From positions 992,001 to 1,056,000 of the forward strand of contig NC_133647.1 in assembly GCF_009905375.1 (NCBI RefSeq): 64,000 nucleotides of DNA. Reading direction: 5' to 3'. Within the stretch, counting starts at the first letter, position 1; each line of letters begins with the position of its first letter. Source of the stretch: Apium graveolens. Lineage: Eukaryota; Streptophyta; Magnoliopsida; Apiales; Apiaceae. The notes beneath the pieces are model-generated. The model saw nothing but the letters and a program-made list of their open reading frames with translations. It was not told the origin of the DNA and made no database searches. This document shows positions 47,662-59,513 of this stretch, piece by piece. The position numbers and the translations under genes are program-made.

Positions 47662-50600
47662 CTGTAAGCTCAACTATGCCATGCTAGAGTCTCCCACTAT
47701 CTACTGTGAGGTTGTGGAGGAGATATGGACAATTGCAGTGTACAACTCAACCGACAAGACCATCACTTTCACTATTAAAGGTAAGGAATTATGTGTTAAT
47801 AGTGTCATTATTAAAGCATGCTTTAGGATTCCCGATAATACTGTCACTACTCCACACACAGACACTAATATTGTTAACATGTTAAACTCCATGGGTTATG
47901 CACTCACCATCTCTAAATTAAGTGAAATTAGGAGATTGGGTCTTAGGAAATAATGGAGTTACCTGTGTGATGTAGTTACTAAAGTATTTTCTGGTAAAAT
48001 TAGCAATTTTGATTCTGTTAATATCTCCATGATCAACATGCATTACATGCTAGTAACTGATAAATACTTCAATTTTAGTGATCTAGTCTTGTTTGAGTTG
48101 GGATTTAAGTTAGGGGAGCTTAATAAGAGGGGTAAGAGTGTTTACTATGCTAGATTTTTCATGATGTTTGCGAACCACCTCTCTGAGGACATTATGATTG
48201 AGAACCCAACAATCAAGTTAAATTGTTGGGTTCAAGAAAGAAGAATTATTGTAGATCTCAATAGAGCAGATCACCACAAAGAGGTGTCACTCTTCTACTT
48301 TCCAGTATTGGAGGCACCTCAGGTAAGTGAGGTAATTTCAACTGTCTCTACTCTTCCAACCTCAGAAATTTCTTTGCCTTCTAGTGTAGCAGTGGCATCT
48401 GTGTCAATGACCAGATAGATGCCTACCCAAGCTACCAAAACTAAAGTTTCAAAAACAAAGACAAAGAAAGCCCCTTCTGGTGTCTCTCAAAAGATGCCAG
48501 TTGTAAAATCCACTAAACACAAAGAGGGGAGTGTGAAGGTGGGAAAAACAGGTGAGGGACAGGATGAAAATTAAAGAAGCCCTAAGAATAAGGATGGTGA
48601 GTATAGTGTACCCAAACCAAGCCACACCACAATTTCCCAACAAACTGTGGTTGTAAATAGGGACATAAGCTCAATTCTAGTTTCATCCTCCCAAAAGGAT
48701 GTAACTATTGAAACAAGCTTTCAACCAGGAGCACAAAACAAAAGGGGTAGGGACACAAGTTCACCACAAACTTACACAAGAAAGAAGAAAACTAAAACCC
48801 TTGGGGATGTACAGGGTACACACACAGTGCAAACTGGAGCTAAAGACCCAGTCACTGCACCATCTCAAAGTCAAATTGATGTGGCTCCAAGAAATGTGGA
48901 GTCACAACCAAAATCTGTACAAATTGAAACACCTCAAACACCAAATTCTCCCATACACTCTTTGGATGTTGGCATGATTCATAAATCTCAACCATATTCT
49001 CCATCTGTACCTCTGTTGGAGAAGCCAAAAATCCATGCAAGTGAGCAACATCTTCTAGATGATTTGTTGGCTCACTTGCCATTTCTTTCTAAGACTGTTG
49101 AGTCTACAATAGTCTCCACTCCAAACTCATTCATTTTTACTCACTCGATGGATATTGTTCATCCGTCGAGTAGTGATTGTATCCCGACGGATGTGCCTAA
49201 CAGTAGTCATCCATCGGACAGTCAAATTACTAACCCGATGGATATTTCTCATCAGTCGGGTGTCTCTGCATAACTCCAAAGTTCAACTATAGTTACAAGT
49301 GCAGATGACTTAGTAATTGTGCAATCACTATTAGGATTCAGGGAAGGTAGTGACTTGAATGAGAGTCTGGGTTGCTCCAAGGAAAATGGAGAGGAAAAGA
49401 GTGATCCAATGCAGTCCAGTTCTTCAGGACTGGCAAAAGTGAGTGTGAGGAGTCCCACCTTAGATGGTGAAGGTGAGGGTGTGAGGGTGGGGAGCCAAGG
49501 TGAGACCTTGATCCAAGAAAAGAGAGAAAATGAGAGAAATGCAGGTACTGGAGATATAAAGGTGGATGTCATTGTAAGTGAGTTAATGAATGTCTAGGAT
49601 GTAGACATGGAGGGACTATCTAAGGAAACTCAAGCTGTTATAGATTCTACCTCCTTGGATGTTGAGACATTTACTTACCCTGTTCCAGCATATCAACTTC
49701 TAACTGGATAGGACAATGACAATGCAGAAAGAATGCTCAATTTGGTGTACACCACTCAGTCCATGCAAAGAGCTAAGGATGCCATCACAGCTTTGCCCAC
49801 AACAGCTGGTGATGTTGATTATGAGACTGGTGGTTCAGAAGAATTTTTTGGAGGTGAGGGTGGAGATGGTGAAGAAGAGCCATTGGATATAGGGGGAGAA
49901 GTAGGCCCTAGTTCCAGATCAAGCCTGCCATCATGTGCCTTCTCCAAGAAATATGATGATCACCATTTCAAGACCACACTCATCCAACTTATCAGCCAAA
50001 CACAGTCCGCACTTCAATCAACCACAAATGCTAGCACCATGAAGCTTTCGCAAGCACACCTTGCTTCTCTGCAATTACAACAAATCCAAGGTCTTCAACA
50101 TACTCAAGATGTCACTACTATCAAAGGTGAAATTGATCCAATAAAAAGGGACATTTCTGAAAGGTTGGATTCTAAACTTCCAGAGACAACAATGACATAC
50201 ATCAAAAGACAGCTCAGGAAAAACTCTGATCTTGCAACCAAGGTGGATTCTTTGGATAAAAGAATGGTTGCTATGGAAGCTTCTCTTATAGCAATCCATT
50301 TACACCAAGCTGAACAAACAGACTTGCTTCAGAAACTGGTGGCTGCACAGACCTCCTCCTCTACTCAACTTGCTGATAACAAAAGGGGGGGAAGAGAGTT
50401 CTAGAAGTGAGGGGGAGCAAAAAGTGCTTAATATTCAAGTGAGTAAAGCAATTATGCCAACAATTGCTTTCACAAAGCCACGAGCTAAAGATAGCATTGA
50501 TCTGATAAATGAAGCAACAGCCACTTGGAGAGCAGCTGAGAAGAAGCAGTTCAGTCCAATCAACTGGGAGAAAATTGATGAGGATATTCAAAAGAAATTT

Positions 50601-52053
50601 GGTCTAGTACAGAAACCAGAAAAATCAGTCATTCATCACTCTCAAGTAATGAAAATCTCTGTGAATGACATGAGTATGAACTATCTGGAAAAAGGCCAAA
50701 CTTCCTGCATCAATTCTCCAAAAAAGGATCTCATTATGAATCCCAAAAGGAACTACTCTAAGTTTTCACACAAAAATCCTATGGATACAGTGTTTGAAAC
50801 ACCTAGGCCAGATGAGAAGAAACTGTTGGGAAGGTCTATTGCATTCTACAAGGATCCAACTGATTCATCACTTAAAAGGAGAATTGCTAAAATTTACAGA
50901 AATGGTAAGGAGATTTGTGTGGTGGTTGGACACCCACTGTTTGTGGAAGCTAAGAAGGAGGAAAAAGAAAGAATCAGGCTAGAAAAGAAGCAAGCTGCTT
51001 TGAGTGCTAAGAAGCAAAAGCAAAAGAAAGAACAAGCTATTATCTTGGCCAAGCTTCAAGCTGTGAAAACCATAACAGAAACTTCTGCTCAACCATCTGT
51101 AATTGCTGAATCTCAAGATCAAGTAGTGCAAGATGAACCTCTACAGACAAAAAAACCAAGGTACAAGCAAAGAATTAAGAGAAAATTGGACTTTAGTGAT
51201 AAGGAAGAGGAAGATTCTATTCCCAAGAAACCTAAAAATACAACTCAAACATCAAAACCCTCAATGGTATTTGAAGAATTCAAGGTGGTAGATCCAACAA
51301 GGAACATAAATGGTGAGCCCATAATTCCTAAGGATGAGCCAGTAGATTGGGATAGTTTACCAAATCCTGAGCTAAATTTTCCTATCTTCAATAAGCCAAA
51401 GAAGACATAGTCCAGAGTAATCAAGAAAGTGAAGCCTATATCTCTCAGATCCAAAGCTCTAACCAAACCCCAACCCACAGTCAACAAGAGGGATCTTATG
51501 TACATTTGTGACATCAAGGAGTTTTCTGACTTGAATCTCTACTTGAATGAACTGGAAGAAGTAAGGGGAGTTGATTCTTACAAACATCTTCATGAAAGAA
51601 TGATATTTAGATACAAGGGAGGGAAAGAGATGACATGGCCTCTTTACAGGATTCTCCAAGAAAGCCAATTTGTTCTGATTAAAGTCTACTCATCCTTCAA
51701 AAAGAACTTTGGATATAATGTGACTATAAGAAGAATAGTTCTAAAGAGGATTGAGGAATTGAGGAGTATTAGAGCAAAAGATGCACTTCCAAAGACTCTA
51801 TCTATTCCCTTTACAGGAAAAAAGAGTGCATCTAAGGCCTTACTGGCTGATGGAATTCATGGATGACAAAGGTGTTAGAAGGCTCTTCAGATTGGAGGAC
51901 CAATTGAGTATCTCTAGCAATGAGACTCTTTTGGAAATGTAGGTAATGCTAGATCTCTCAGAATCTGATAAGTTTGAGTTCCATAGAGAACTCCAGAATC
52001 AAATTGAAGAAAATAATAGAAAGCTTGGAAAGAAATCCAGAAAATCAATGAAA
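47662..52053 (+). pseudogene. Sirevirus downstream ORF, longest copy (C5)
   Basis: An ORF of about 1,460 codons in one frame, with in-frame stops at 47951, 48416, about 48574, 49271, 49595, about 49709 and 51408, and frame slips in homopolymers near 50385 and 51822. Parts in order: an N-terminal globular region (47662-48310; LNYAMLESPTIYCEVVEEIW, FSDLVLFELGFKLGELNKRG), a long Ser/Thr/Pro/Lys-rich region (48310-49900) with the CCGACGGATG motif, a Gln/Leu-rich coiled coil (49930-50380), a Lys-rich region, and a conserved C-terminal domain (51490-52040; MYICDIKEFSDLNLYLNELEEV). Many stops fit C-to-T or G-to-A decay. No membrane segment is visible. I do not recognise a known family. Its conservation in three copies (C4, C5, C6) shows that it belongs to the element. 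Confidence 0.82.
49141..49261 (+). repeat. CCGACGGATG motif pairs in downstream ORF (C5)
   Basis: Six copies alternate in orientation: actcgatggat / catccgtcgagt, cccgacggatg / catccatcgga, cccgatggat / catcagtcggg. They form three potential hairpins in a row. They encode PTD/PMD and HPS. Confidence 0.8.
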
Positions 52054-52339
52054 TAAATCTATCTGCTCAGACTAGAGGAGCATCTTGATAACAATTGTAA
52101 GCAATTTCTTTGTGTACTTTGCATTATTCAATTTTCAACAATTTTGTAGCACTTATTAGTTTTATCTGCTATTTTTCAATCTGTATCTTTAGGATGTTTT
52201 GTTATAATCAAGTTTCTCTTAATTTATGGCTATAATTCCAGTAGACATAAATTGGGGGAGATTGTTAAGAATATGTTGTGTATTTGATGATAAGTTAAAC
52301 AAAACACCTTAGTAGATTTAACTTAGTGAATTTTGTAGC

Positions 52340-52420
52340 ACCCGACGGATGATCAATTATAGTCCCGACGGATGATTCAATATAGTCCCTTTGGATGAGT
52401 AATTGATATCCATCGGGTGA
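52340..52420 (+). repeat. CCGACGGATG motif array 1 (C5 LTR)
   Basis: Two direct copies (acccgacggatga, tcccgacggatga), a degenerate tccctttggatga, then the inverted tatccatcggg. Confidence 0.85.
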
Positions 52421-52599
52421 GTATCTTATGTAATAATAAGTCATGTAGCACATTTCTGCAAACAACTTTGTATAGATTCTGTAGTAGCATATGAGTCATG
52501 TTGACTTTTATTAGATATGCAGAATAGGTTGATTAATTATAAATATAGGATGTCTTATAATTCTGCATAAGTGAAATGGAGTCAAGTGTCAAATAACTA

Positions 52600-52683
52600 C
52601 CCGACGGATGATCAACAAAGCTACCCGATGGATGATCAACAAAGCTACCCGACGGATGACAAGCATGTACCCGATGGATCATC
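52600..52683 (+). repeat. CCGACGGATG motif array 2 (C5 LTR)
   Basis: Four direct copies about 23-25 bp apart (acccgacggatgatc, acccgatggatgatc, acccgacggatga, acccgatggatc). Confidence 0.85.
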
Positions 52684-53053
52684 AATTCAAATGTTTGTTG
52701 ACAGTGACAACACAGTCACATGCGTTGGGTGTTTGCAAAAGGAAGTTTAACAGGAAATGAAGAACAAAGGAGCATTACCATTTCCATGTAAGTTAAGAAG
52801 ATTTTCAAAAATGCTGGAATAGAGTAGTGAAACAACATGGAGTTTGACTTGATATTTTTGTTTTATTATCCTGTCTTATTACCATGTAAACTTGGTGGTA
52901 TATAAACCAAGTGTAGCTAGTAGAACAAATAACTAAGCAAACACTTTTAGAAGAGAAATAGAAAAAGCTGTAACTATTAAGAATTTATCTGTAGTTTGTT
53001 TGTTCACTTGTAAAGCAGCTGTGAGACAATTTATTCTTCACAGAGTTCTTAAT

Positions 53054-53055
<2 letters not shown>

Positions 53056-53100
<45 letters not shown>
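53056..53100 (+). promoter_or_regulatory. (AT)n at TATA position, then hairpin, C5 LTR
   Basis: About 22 AT dinucleotides occupy the position that is a short TATA-like stretch in C1, C3 and C4. The stem tctggtgga (53100) / tccaccaga (about 53120) follows at once. The expansion is probably a microsatellite grown from a TATA box. Confidence 0.55.
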
Positions 53101-53102
<2 letters not shown>

Positions 53103-53317
53103 GGTGGACACTTTCAAATCCACCAGAAAGTTTTAAAGACTTGTGTTTTTGTTACTTTGTGTTTTTGATTTATTTAACTTGTGATTCCACACCTTGCAAA
53201 TCAAAACACTTATATATATAGTTTGACTTAGAACATTTTATAATTCAAGAAAAAGTTTACTAGAATTACATTCAACCCCCCCCTCTATAATTCTTGATGC
53301 ATTGTTAGGGACTAATA

Positions 53318-55318
53318 ATAATCAATTTGCTTCTCGTAAGCATTATGTTCAACACATGTTTGATTCTCAGCAAGAAGAAATAAGGGAGGGGTTTGAGTGA
53401 CATCCTTGAACCTGAGGATAATCCTCAAGTTCCCATGTTAATTGAGGAAATTATTTCATGTCGGCTTGTCCTTCTCAAGGACTATTACATAGAGAAGTTA
53501 TTTGTGTTATTTGTCATTTGATATCTACAATATTATAGTGCATAAAATGACTTAGTCTACAGATGATCATTAAATTATGTTCAAGTGTTTATTCATATAT
53601 ATATATATATATATGCATAATATATATCTCCCACTATTTTTATGAAATCAATAGCCCTAACTATTAATTCAGACAGAATATCTTCTATATCCTTTCTAGT
53701 GAGCCAAGATCCATATTTCACCATGCGTTAGGTCAGCTTTGGCTTTTCTCCTAAAACATGATTATTTAGGTAGACAACATTTGTCAATTATATCAACTAT
53801 ATAACTCTTGGATAGCTTGGTGGAACAACATTTGTTCATATTTATCTAATAAATCTCGCCGAACTCTATGCCTCTAAGTTCACAATCCTATTGTGGTAAC
53901 TTAGTTAAGTCAAACCCAATAGTCAAAAGTATCAATATAATTCAACACATCTCCCATGATAGATGGGAATACTTCGCTTTGGCGAACCCACTCCTTATCG
54001 ATCTAGGGTTAACGCATTAGACTTATTGGAAGGCATCCGATCAACTTAATATTAACTTTAGGGTTTTGTTAATTTTAAAACGATCATGATCCCATTATAA
54101 AGAGATTCCCAATTTTTCCTTGAATAAAATACTTCAAATCAATATTCATCAATGGTTTGATTTCTAGGTAGTGAGGGAGTCACAACGGTGTCGCTTAAAA
54201 CCCACAACCTTACAAGTTCAATGAACTCGCTTTTGATAAAATCGCCCCATGTCAGAAACAAAGAAAATTTATATTTTATTCCGTGTTTCATAAATACGAG
54301 AATCTCATAGTCGTTTGTTCATTTTAAAATCTGAGTCGTTACAGATTTTATCTTGTTTAGAAAGCATGGCATAAGTGTCGTATCTAATACATACATCTTT
54401 AATCTAATTAAGCATGCATCTTTAAAAACTACTCTACACAAAAATTCATCATATGCGCATATATATGTAAAGTGCAATAAATAAACGTAGCTGTTTATAG
54501 ATTCATCCTATGTGATCTTCATCAAGCTAATGATAAAGATCTAGGTCAATCTAAGGTGAAAAATAAATACAAGCTTACTATTACATGTCTTCTTTCTTGT
54601 ATTGCTTCCTTGGATGGCTTCCATGTGAGATTACTCTTCCTTGATCTTCAAATCTTCATGTCTTCATGTACATTACACGAATGAAATATAAAAACTAATC
54701 TAATGAGCTTACAATAAGAACTCGAGTTACATTCGAGATTTAAAAATTACAAGATTAAATGACATGCAAGACGTATTTGAAAAACCAAAACCATGTTAAA
54801 AAATCAAATCTGATCTTAACATATCATACCCATCATAATCTAATCATAAAAACCAAATCTTGAAAAAAATCAGAAAATTTGAAATTAAATCTGATAACAT
54901 TAAATCGCATATTACAGGGCCTAAACGACGTCAAACGCCTTACAGATCAGTCAATAATAGCTTTAGCTATCCGTTACGTTCAGACGCTCTATTCCATATA
55001 AAATAGCATATTCGTTCACCAAAATCGGACATCAAACAAAGATTTCAGCAAATCCGCTACATCTGATTCTTATAATAAAAACAAACACAAAACATGTATA
55101 TATCAGTATATACACATATTATATAATCATCATATGATTATACAACTATCATGAATATCATATATTCAAAACATATATATACATATGCATATATAAACAT
55201 AACAACATGTAAAACATACAAAATCGCATATATAACAGTCATGGAATATTGTATACATATTATCATCATAAAACTAGTAAACACATAAATGAATTAAACA
55301 CTTTTTGCAAGTAGCTAT
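53318..55318. other. Unassigned 2-kb AT-rich region
   Basis: No long ORF, LTR pair or RNA gene is visible. On the minus strand, atagtgggagatata (about 53625-53640) resembles a copia polypurine tract. The 1 kb to its right, with phrases such as 'ggcgaacccactccttatcgatctaggg', looks like the non-coding 3' part of another copia element. A short (AT)n run is at 53597-53622. From about 54780 to 55318 the sequence is simple and AT-rich, with repeated atatata words. Confidence 0.35.
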
Positions 55319-55564
55319 TGTAACACCCCCAAATCCGGGGTCGGGGATCCGGGTTGTCACGAGTTCCATTTCCCTTAATAACACCCAATCTTAATAATTA
55401 ATCAACTACTCTGTACTGTGACCCCACAATAAACACGCACACCGCACGTTATAGTCTCAGAGATGAACATCCAAAAAAATAATCACAAGTCATTTTATTC
55501 CACAATTAACTGCCAATACACCTTAAAAGGTTTTCTGAATAAATTTACATTTTCTTTGCCATTA

Positions 55565-55717
55565 TTACAATTCATAATATACATAAGTCCGGTACATTAT
55601 TAGTTGAAAACTTAGCCTATTAGTAATTTCTACCTCAGCTACAGCGGCCTCAACGCTTCCAGAAAGCTGCGGAACGTTTCCTATCCGCTTGCGAATTGGG
55701 AGCTTGGTCTTGTTCAT
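55565..55717 (-). other. Short basic ORF in LTR of D (50 aa)
   Basis: Begins MNKTKLPIRKRIGNVPQLS, with an Ala/Val/Glu segment like that of the element A ORF (VAAIAAEV versus EAAVAEVE), and reads on 17 residues further. It is preceded by ttctttcatcacacaacatcag, matching the pyrimidine-CAG stretch of A. Confidence 0.45.
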
Positions 55718-57085
55718 CTTATCTATCTGATGTTGTGTGATGAAAGAAGAAGCAAGGGTGAGCAACAAGCCCACCAAAATAATATGTATAATGATTAACA
55801 ATATATGAGCCTTCTCATAGTACTCATGAAAGTCTTGGTCAAAAGAAATGAACCAAGTTGATATCTTAATGTGATGAAGTCGCAAAATATTCAGTATATA
55901 TATATACATATATACTTTTCAAAATATGGGAAGTCCTCTTCCATACATAATACACACAGAGTTCCAGTGTATAACTGTATAAAAATATCGTTGCAAGGTG
56001 ATCTCATATATCTAACCTTGTCTCAACATTTTTCTGAAAATCTTTGTCATGCATAAGATATTCATTTACTAGATATAAGTTTAAAAGATGAAGTTACAAG
56101 ATACTCCAATATACTTATATCTTTTCCAAATACTACTTGAACTACCACCGTTCAAGTTATAATTAGTTTCAAAAGTTCATCACACTGATGAGACTACAAG
56201 ATAAGACTTGAATAGATTCAATCTTTGAAATATTTTGAAGGAAATGAAGTTATGATATACTTCATTAAGCCCCGATATATATATACACCTATATATATAT
56301 ATACGTTTCCTGAAAACCTCTATCATGTAAAGTATGAACAAAATTGCAATATCCAATAAATTTGGAAAGGAAAGAATTTTGGCATAAACCTGATATCTTG
56401 CTGATCAGGCAAAGATACCAATAAGTAACCTTTTCAACTAGTAGATGGACGAATTCCCCACTGGTCATCACCCTGGTCGCAATAGGACCTTATGCTGGAC
56501 TGCCACTCAGCCACTTATGCATTTGATGGACTCCCACTGAGCCACTTATACTATCATGGATGCCCACTGAGCCCATGTTGCTTATGCCGACTCAAATAGA
56601 TGGACTTACTTCCCGAACGTTGGGTAAGTAATCAATTCATTTACCAAAACCGCAACCTTGTTGCGAATATAAAATACACCACAGAGCCGGATCCCTCAGG
56701 TTTTGAGCGAGTATTTAAATCCCCTTAAAAAGGAAGATCTTAAATATAAAAATGAGTTTTGGGATCCGCTCTAACTTTTAAAAATCATTTTGAAGACTCG
56801 AAAACACTTTAAAGAGTGTTTGGAGTAATGCTGATTTAATGAAGTAAATCAATCCCAATATTTTTAGAATGTCTGAATATTATTATTTAAATAATATTCT
56901 CATAAAGAATAATCTTTCTACAAATAATTGAAGTAGAAGTTGTAAGACTTATACTTGAAATGAGTATTAAATAACCAAAGATATACTTATACGAAAGTAC
57001 TATCTTTATTTGAATAATCGAAAATAAGTTTGATTATCGAAACATTATTCTTTAATAAAATAAAGAATATTATTAAATAATAAGC

Positions 57086-57320
57086 GGAGTCATAATACCT
57101 TGAATGAATATTATAAATAATATTCATTAAATACAATAAAGGAGTCAATACATCCTCAAATGACTATCCAATTAATAATCATTAAATAATATAAACTGAG
57201 TCATAAGCCCTCGAATGAATATTCGAAATAATATTCAATAATAAAATAAAGGAGTCATAAGTCCTCGGATGAATATTTGAAATAATATTCAATAATAAAA
57301 TAAAGGAGTCATAAGTCCTC
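57086..57320 (-). repeat. 55-bp tandem repeat in LTR of D, five units
   Basis: gagtca starts at 57087, 57142, 57198, 57252 and 57306, spacing 54-56 bp. It is the reverse complement of the element A unit. Units 4 and 5 are nearly the same, which points to recent duplication. Confidence 0.8.
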
Positions 57321-59513
57321 GGATGAATATTCGAAATAATATTCAATAATAATATAAAGTTAAAGTTATCGAATAAACCTTATTCGATTAATAGTTTTGA
57401 AAACTATAACCATATATATATATAAAAATATATATATTATACTCGGGAACATCGACTCGCGGTTTAGAAATATGTTCACCTTTTGATCCCCTATACTAAG
57501 GGTAAATTCAAATACCGCTTATCTCTAGCATAGGTATTATGCAACTGTAAGCATTTTAACCAACAGATATATAATCCAAGAATATGAAACAGGCATGCAT
57601 ATATACCATATCACATGCTACAATATATCGCAAGAATTTGTTAATAACAAATATGCATTTATCACAAGATCATGCATATACACATATACATCACAACAAC
57701 AGTATAACGGGTAGAAAACTTGCCTGAGCGACTGGGGGTTACGAATGGCTCGGGACGAGTCTGGTAACCTTAAGCAACAAGTAAGTTGGAATTAAACCAA
57801 AGTCACTTGTAAATCTATACTTTAACTAACTTAGACTCTAACGCTTGTTTTGCGCTTACTGATTCTCTTAAGTCACTCGAGTACACTCGGCTCCACCATT
57901 TTTAATAAATTAACCATTACGAGTTTTAAGGTGATTCCTTCGCGAGTGTCTTACCAACTGCCTAACACTCTTACCATAATTGTTTCATACATTAATTAAC
58001 CCTTTTTGGTCTTTAACCTATGTTTCAAAGTAAGGCGATGGGAAATGTTTTGTTCGCGAAACGCCGTTACTTAAAACGGTCGTTTCTCCTAAACCGTGCA
58101 TCGGAATCAAACGAACTACATATCAAAACGAAGCTCGTAACATGAACTATCTAAACATTGCAATGGTCAACATCTAGCAGGGGGTTCTCGGGTCCTAATG
58201 TTATGAACAAAAGCAGTCTAAAGTAAATCGGACATTACGACGGCTATGTTTACGCGATTTCCCAAATTTAAACCAACTCAAAACAACCACAATTCAGCCC
58301 CAATTCACAACCCAATCAAAACTCCATCCAAAATACATTACAACAGCCCCAAACCAACTCATTATAATCCATTTACTTACTCCTAAAACTTGAATTTAAA
58401 CTATACTACATTCTTTAACCAAATCTTAAGATTTCAACAAATCAATCACCACCATTCCAATCCAAACTCTTAAACAAACAAGTTTCAAGCTACTCTTTAC
58501 CCTCACAACCATAATCAACCTAATATACAAATTAAAGCTAGGGTTTGGAGATGGTATACCTTCCTTGAAGTGGTGTGAGTAGCTAGGAAGCCTTAGGAAG
58601 CCTTGAGGAGTCTTAGGAAAGCTTGGATCTTAAAGGAAAAACAAGAAAATCAAGTTAAAATTCTTGAAGTCACTATTCATTGTCTTCTTCATTGATTTCT
58701 TGGAGAGGATAGAGAATGAATTGGTGGCTTAAACTCATAATATAGCCATAACTATGCATAAGGAATACTAGGGAATTATCTTACCAATTTAGGAAGCCTT
58801 GATCTTGAGTTTTGAATTTCTTCTTCCTTTGCAATAGTAAAAGCCGAGAGCAATGAAGAAATAATGCCTTGGTTTTTTTTGTTTTGATGAAGAATGAATT
58901 ATTTGGCTTGGTTGGTTGTAGTTTTGTATTTGTTTTGGTAAATTACCTATTTGCCCTTGATTTTGTGTGGTTAATAATCCACCACATTTCCTTTCTTCCC
59001 ATGTCATGCTTATTTCATGCTATGATGTCATCTTTCCCTCCTTGTCCTCTTCTCATTGGTTGGGTGACATCATCCCCACTAATCTCTTTGATTAACTTCC
59101 TAATTGTTTGCCTAATGACCACTGATCTGTTTACGGTTCGCTTAACTTTCGTTTTCGTTTATCGTTTGAGGGAGCATATCCGGGATCTTATTACTTAGGT
59201 TCCCTTAACCTTTCTCAATATATTATATTCCTTTTATGATCCTCTCTTATAATCCTTTAATTTAAATCCTTTTTATCATGTTACCTTATACTCAATTCTT
59301 TCCGTATCTAGTGGATTTTCGGGAAAAATCAAAGTGTTCGGAATTGGATTCTGACGATCTTTACATACACTTATATACCATATAGAGTGCCAATAAAACC
59401 TCAGAATATCCATAAAAGAACCCCTACCTAGTGTGGCATGAAAAGTTTTCTCATTCAGCAAAAACACTATTCATAAGGGTTTCAAAAATTTTCCAAAAAT
59501 TGGGGTTATTACA

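Larger units (their letters stand above)
52263..53317 (+). mobile_element. 3' LTR of Sirevirus C5
   Basis: Follows the polypurine tract attgggggagat. It starts TGTTAAGAATATG and ends TTAGGGACTAATA (expected ...ACA, one substitution). It holds two motif arrays, a long (AT)n run at the TATA position, the conserved hairpin at 53100 and a C-run near 53275. Length is 1055 bp. Confidence 0.9.
55319..59513 (-). mobile_element. 3' LTR of Tekay-type gypsy element D
   Basis: On the plus strand it runs from TGTAACACCCCCAAATCC to TTGGGGTTATTACA (4195 bp). It is homologous to the LTRs of element A throughout but clearly more diverged. It keeps the 30-bp repeats (about 56500-56575), an expanded 55-bp minisatellite and the short basic ORF. 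Next to it on the right is the same polypurine tract as in A. Confidence 0.9.
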
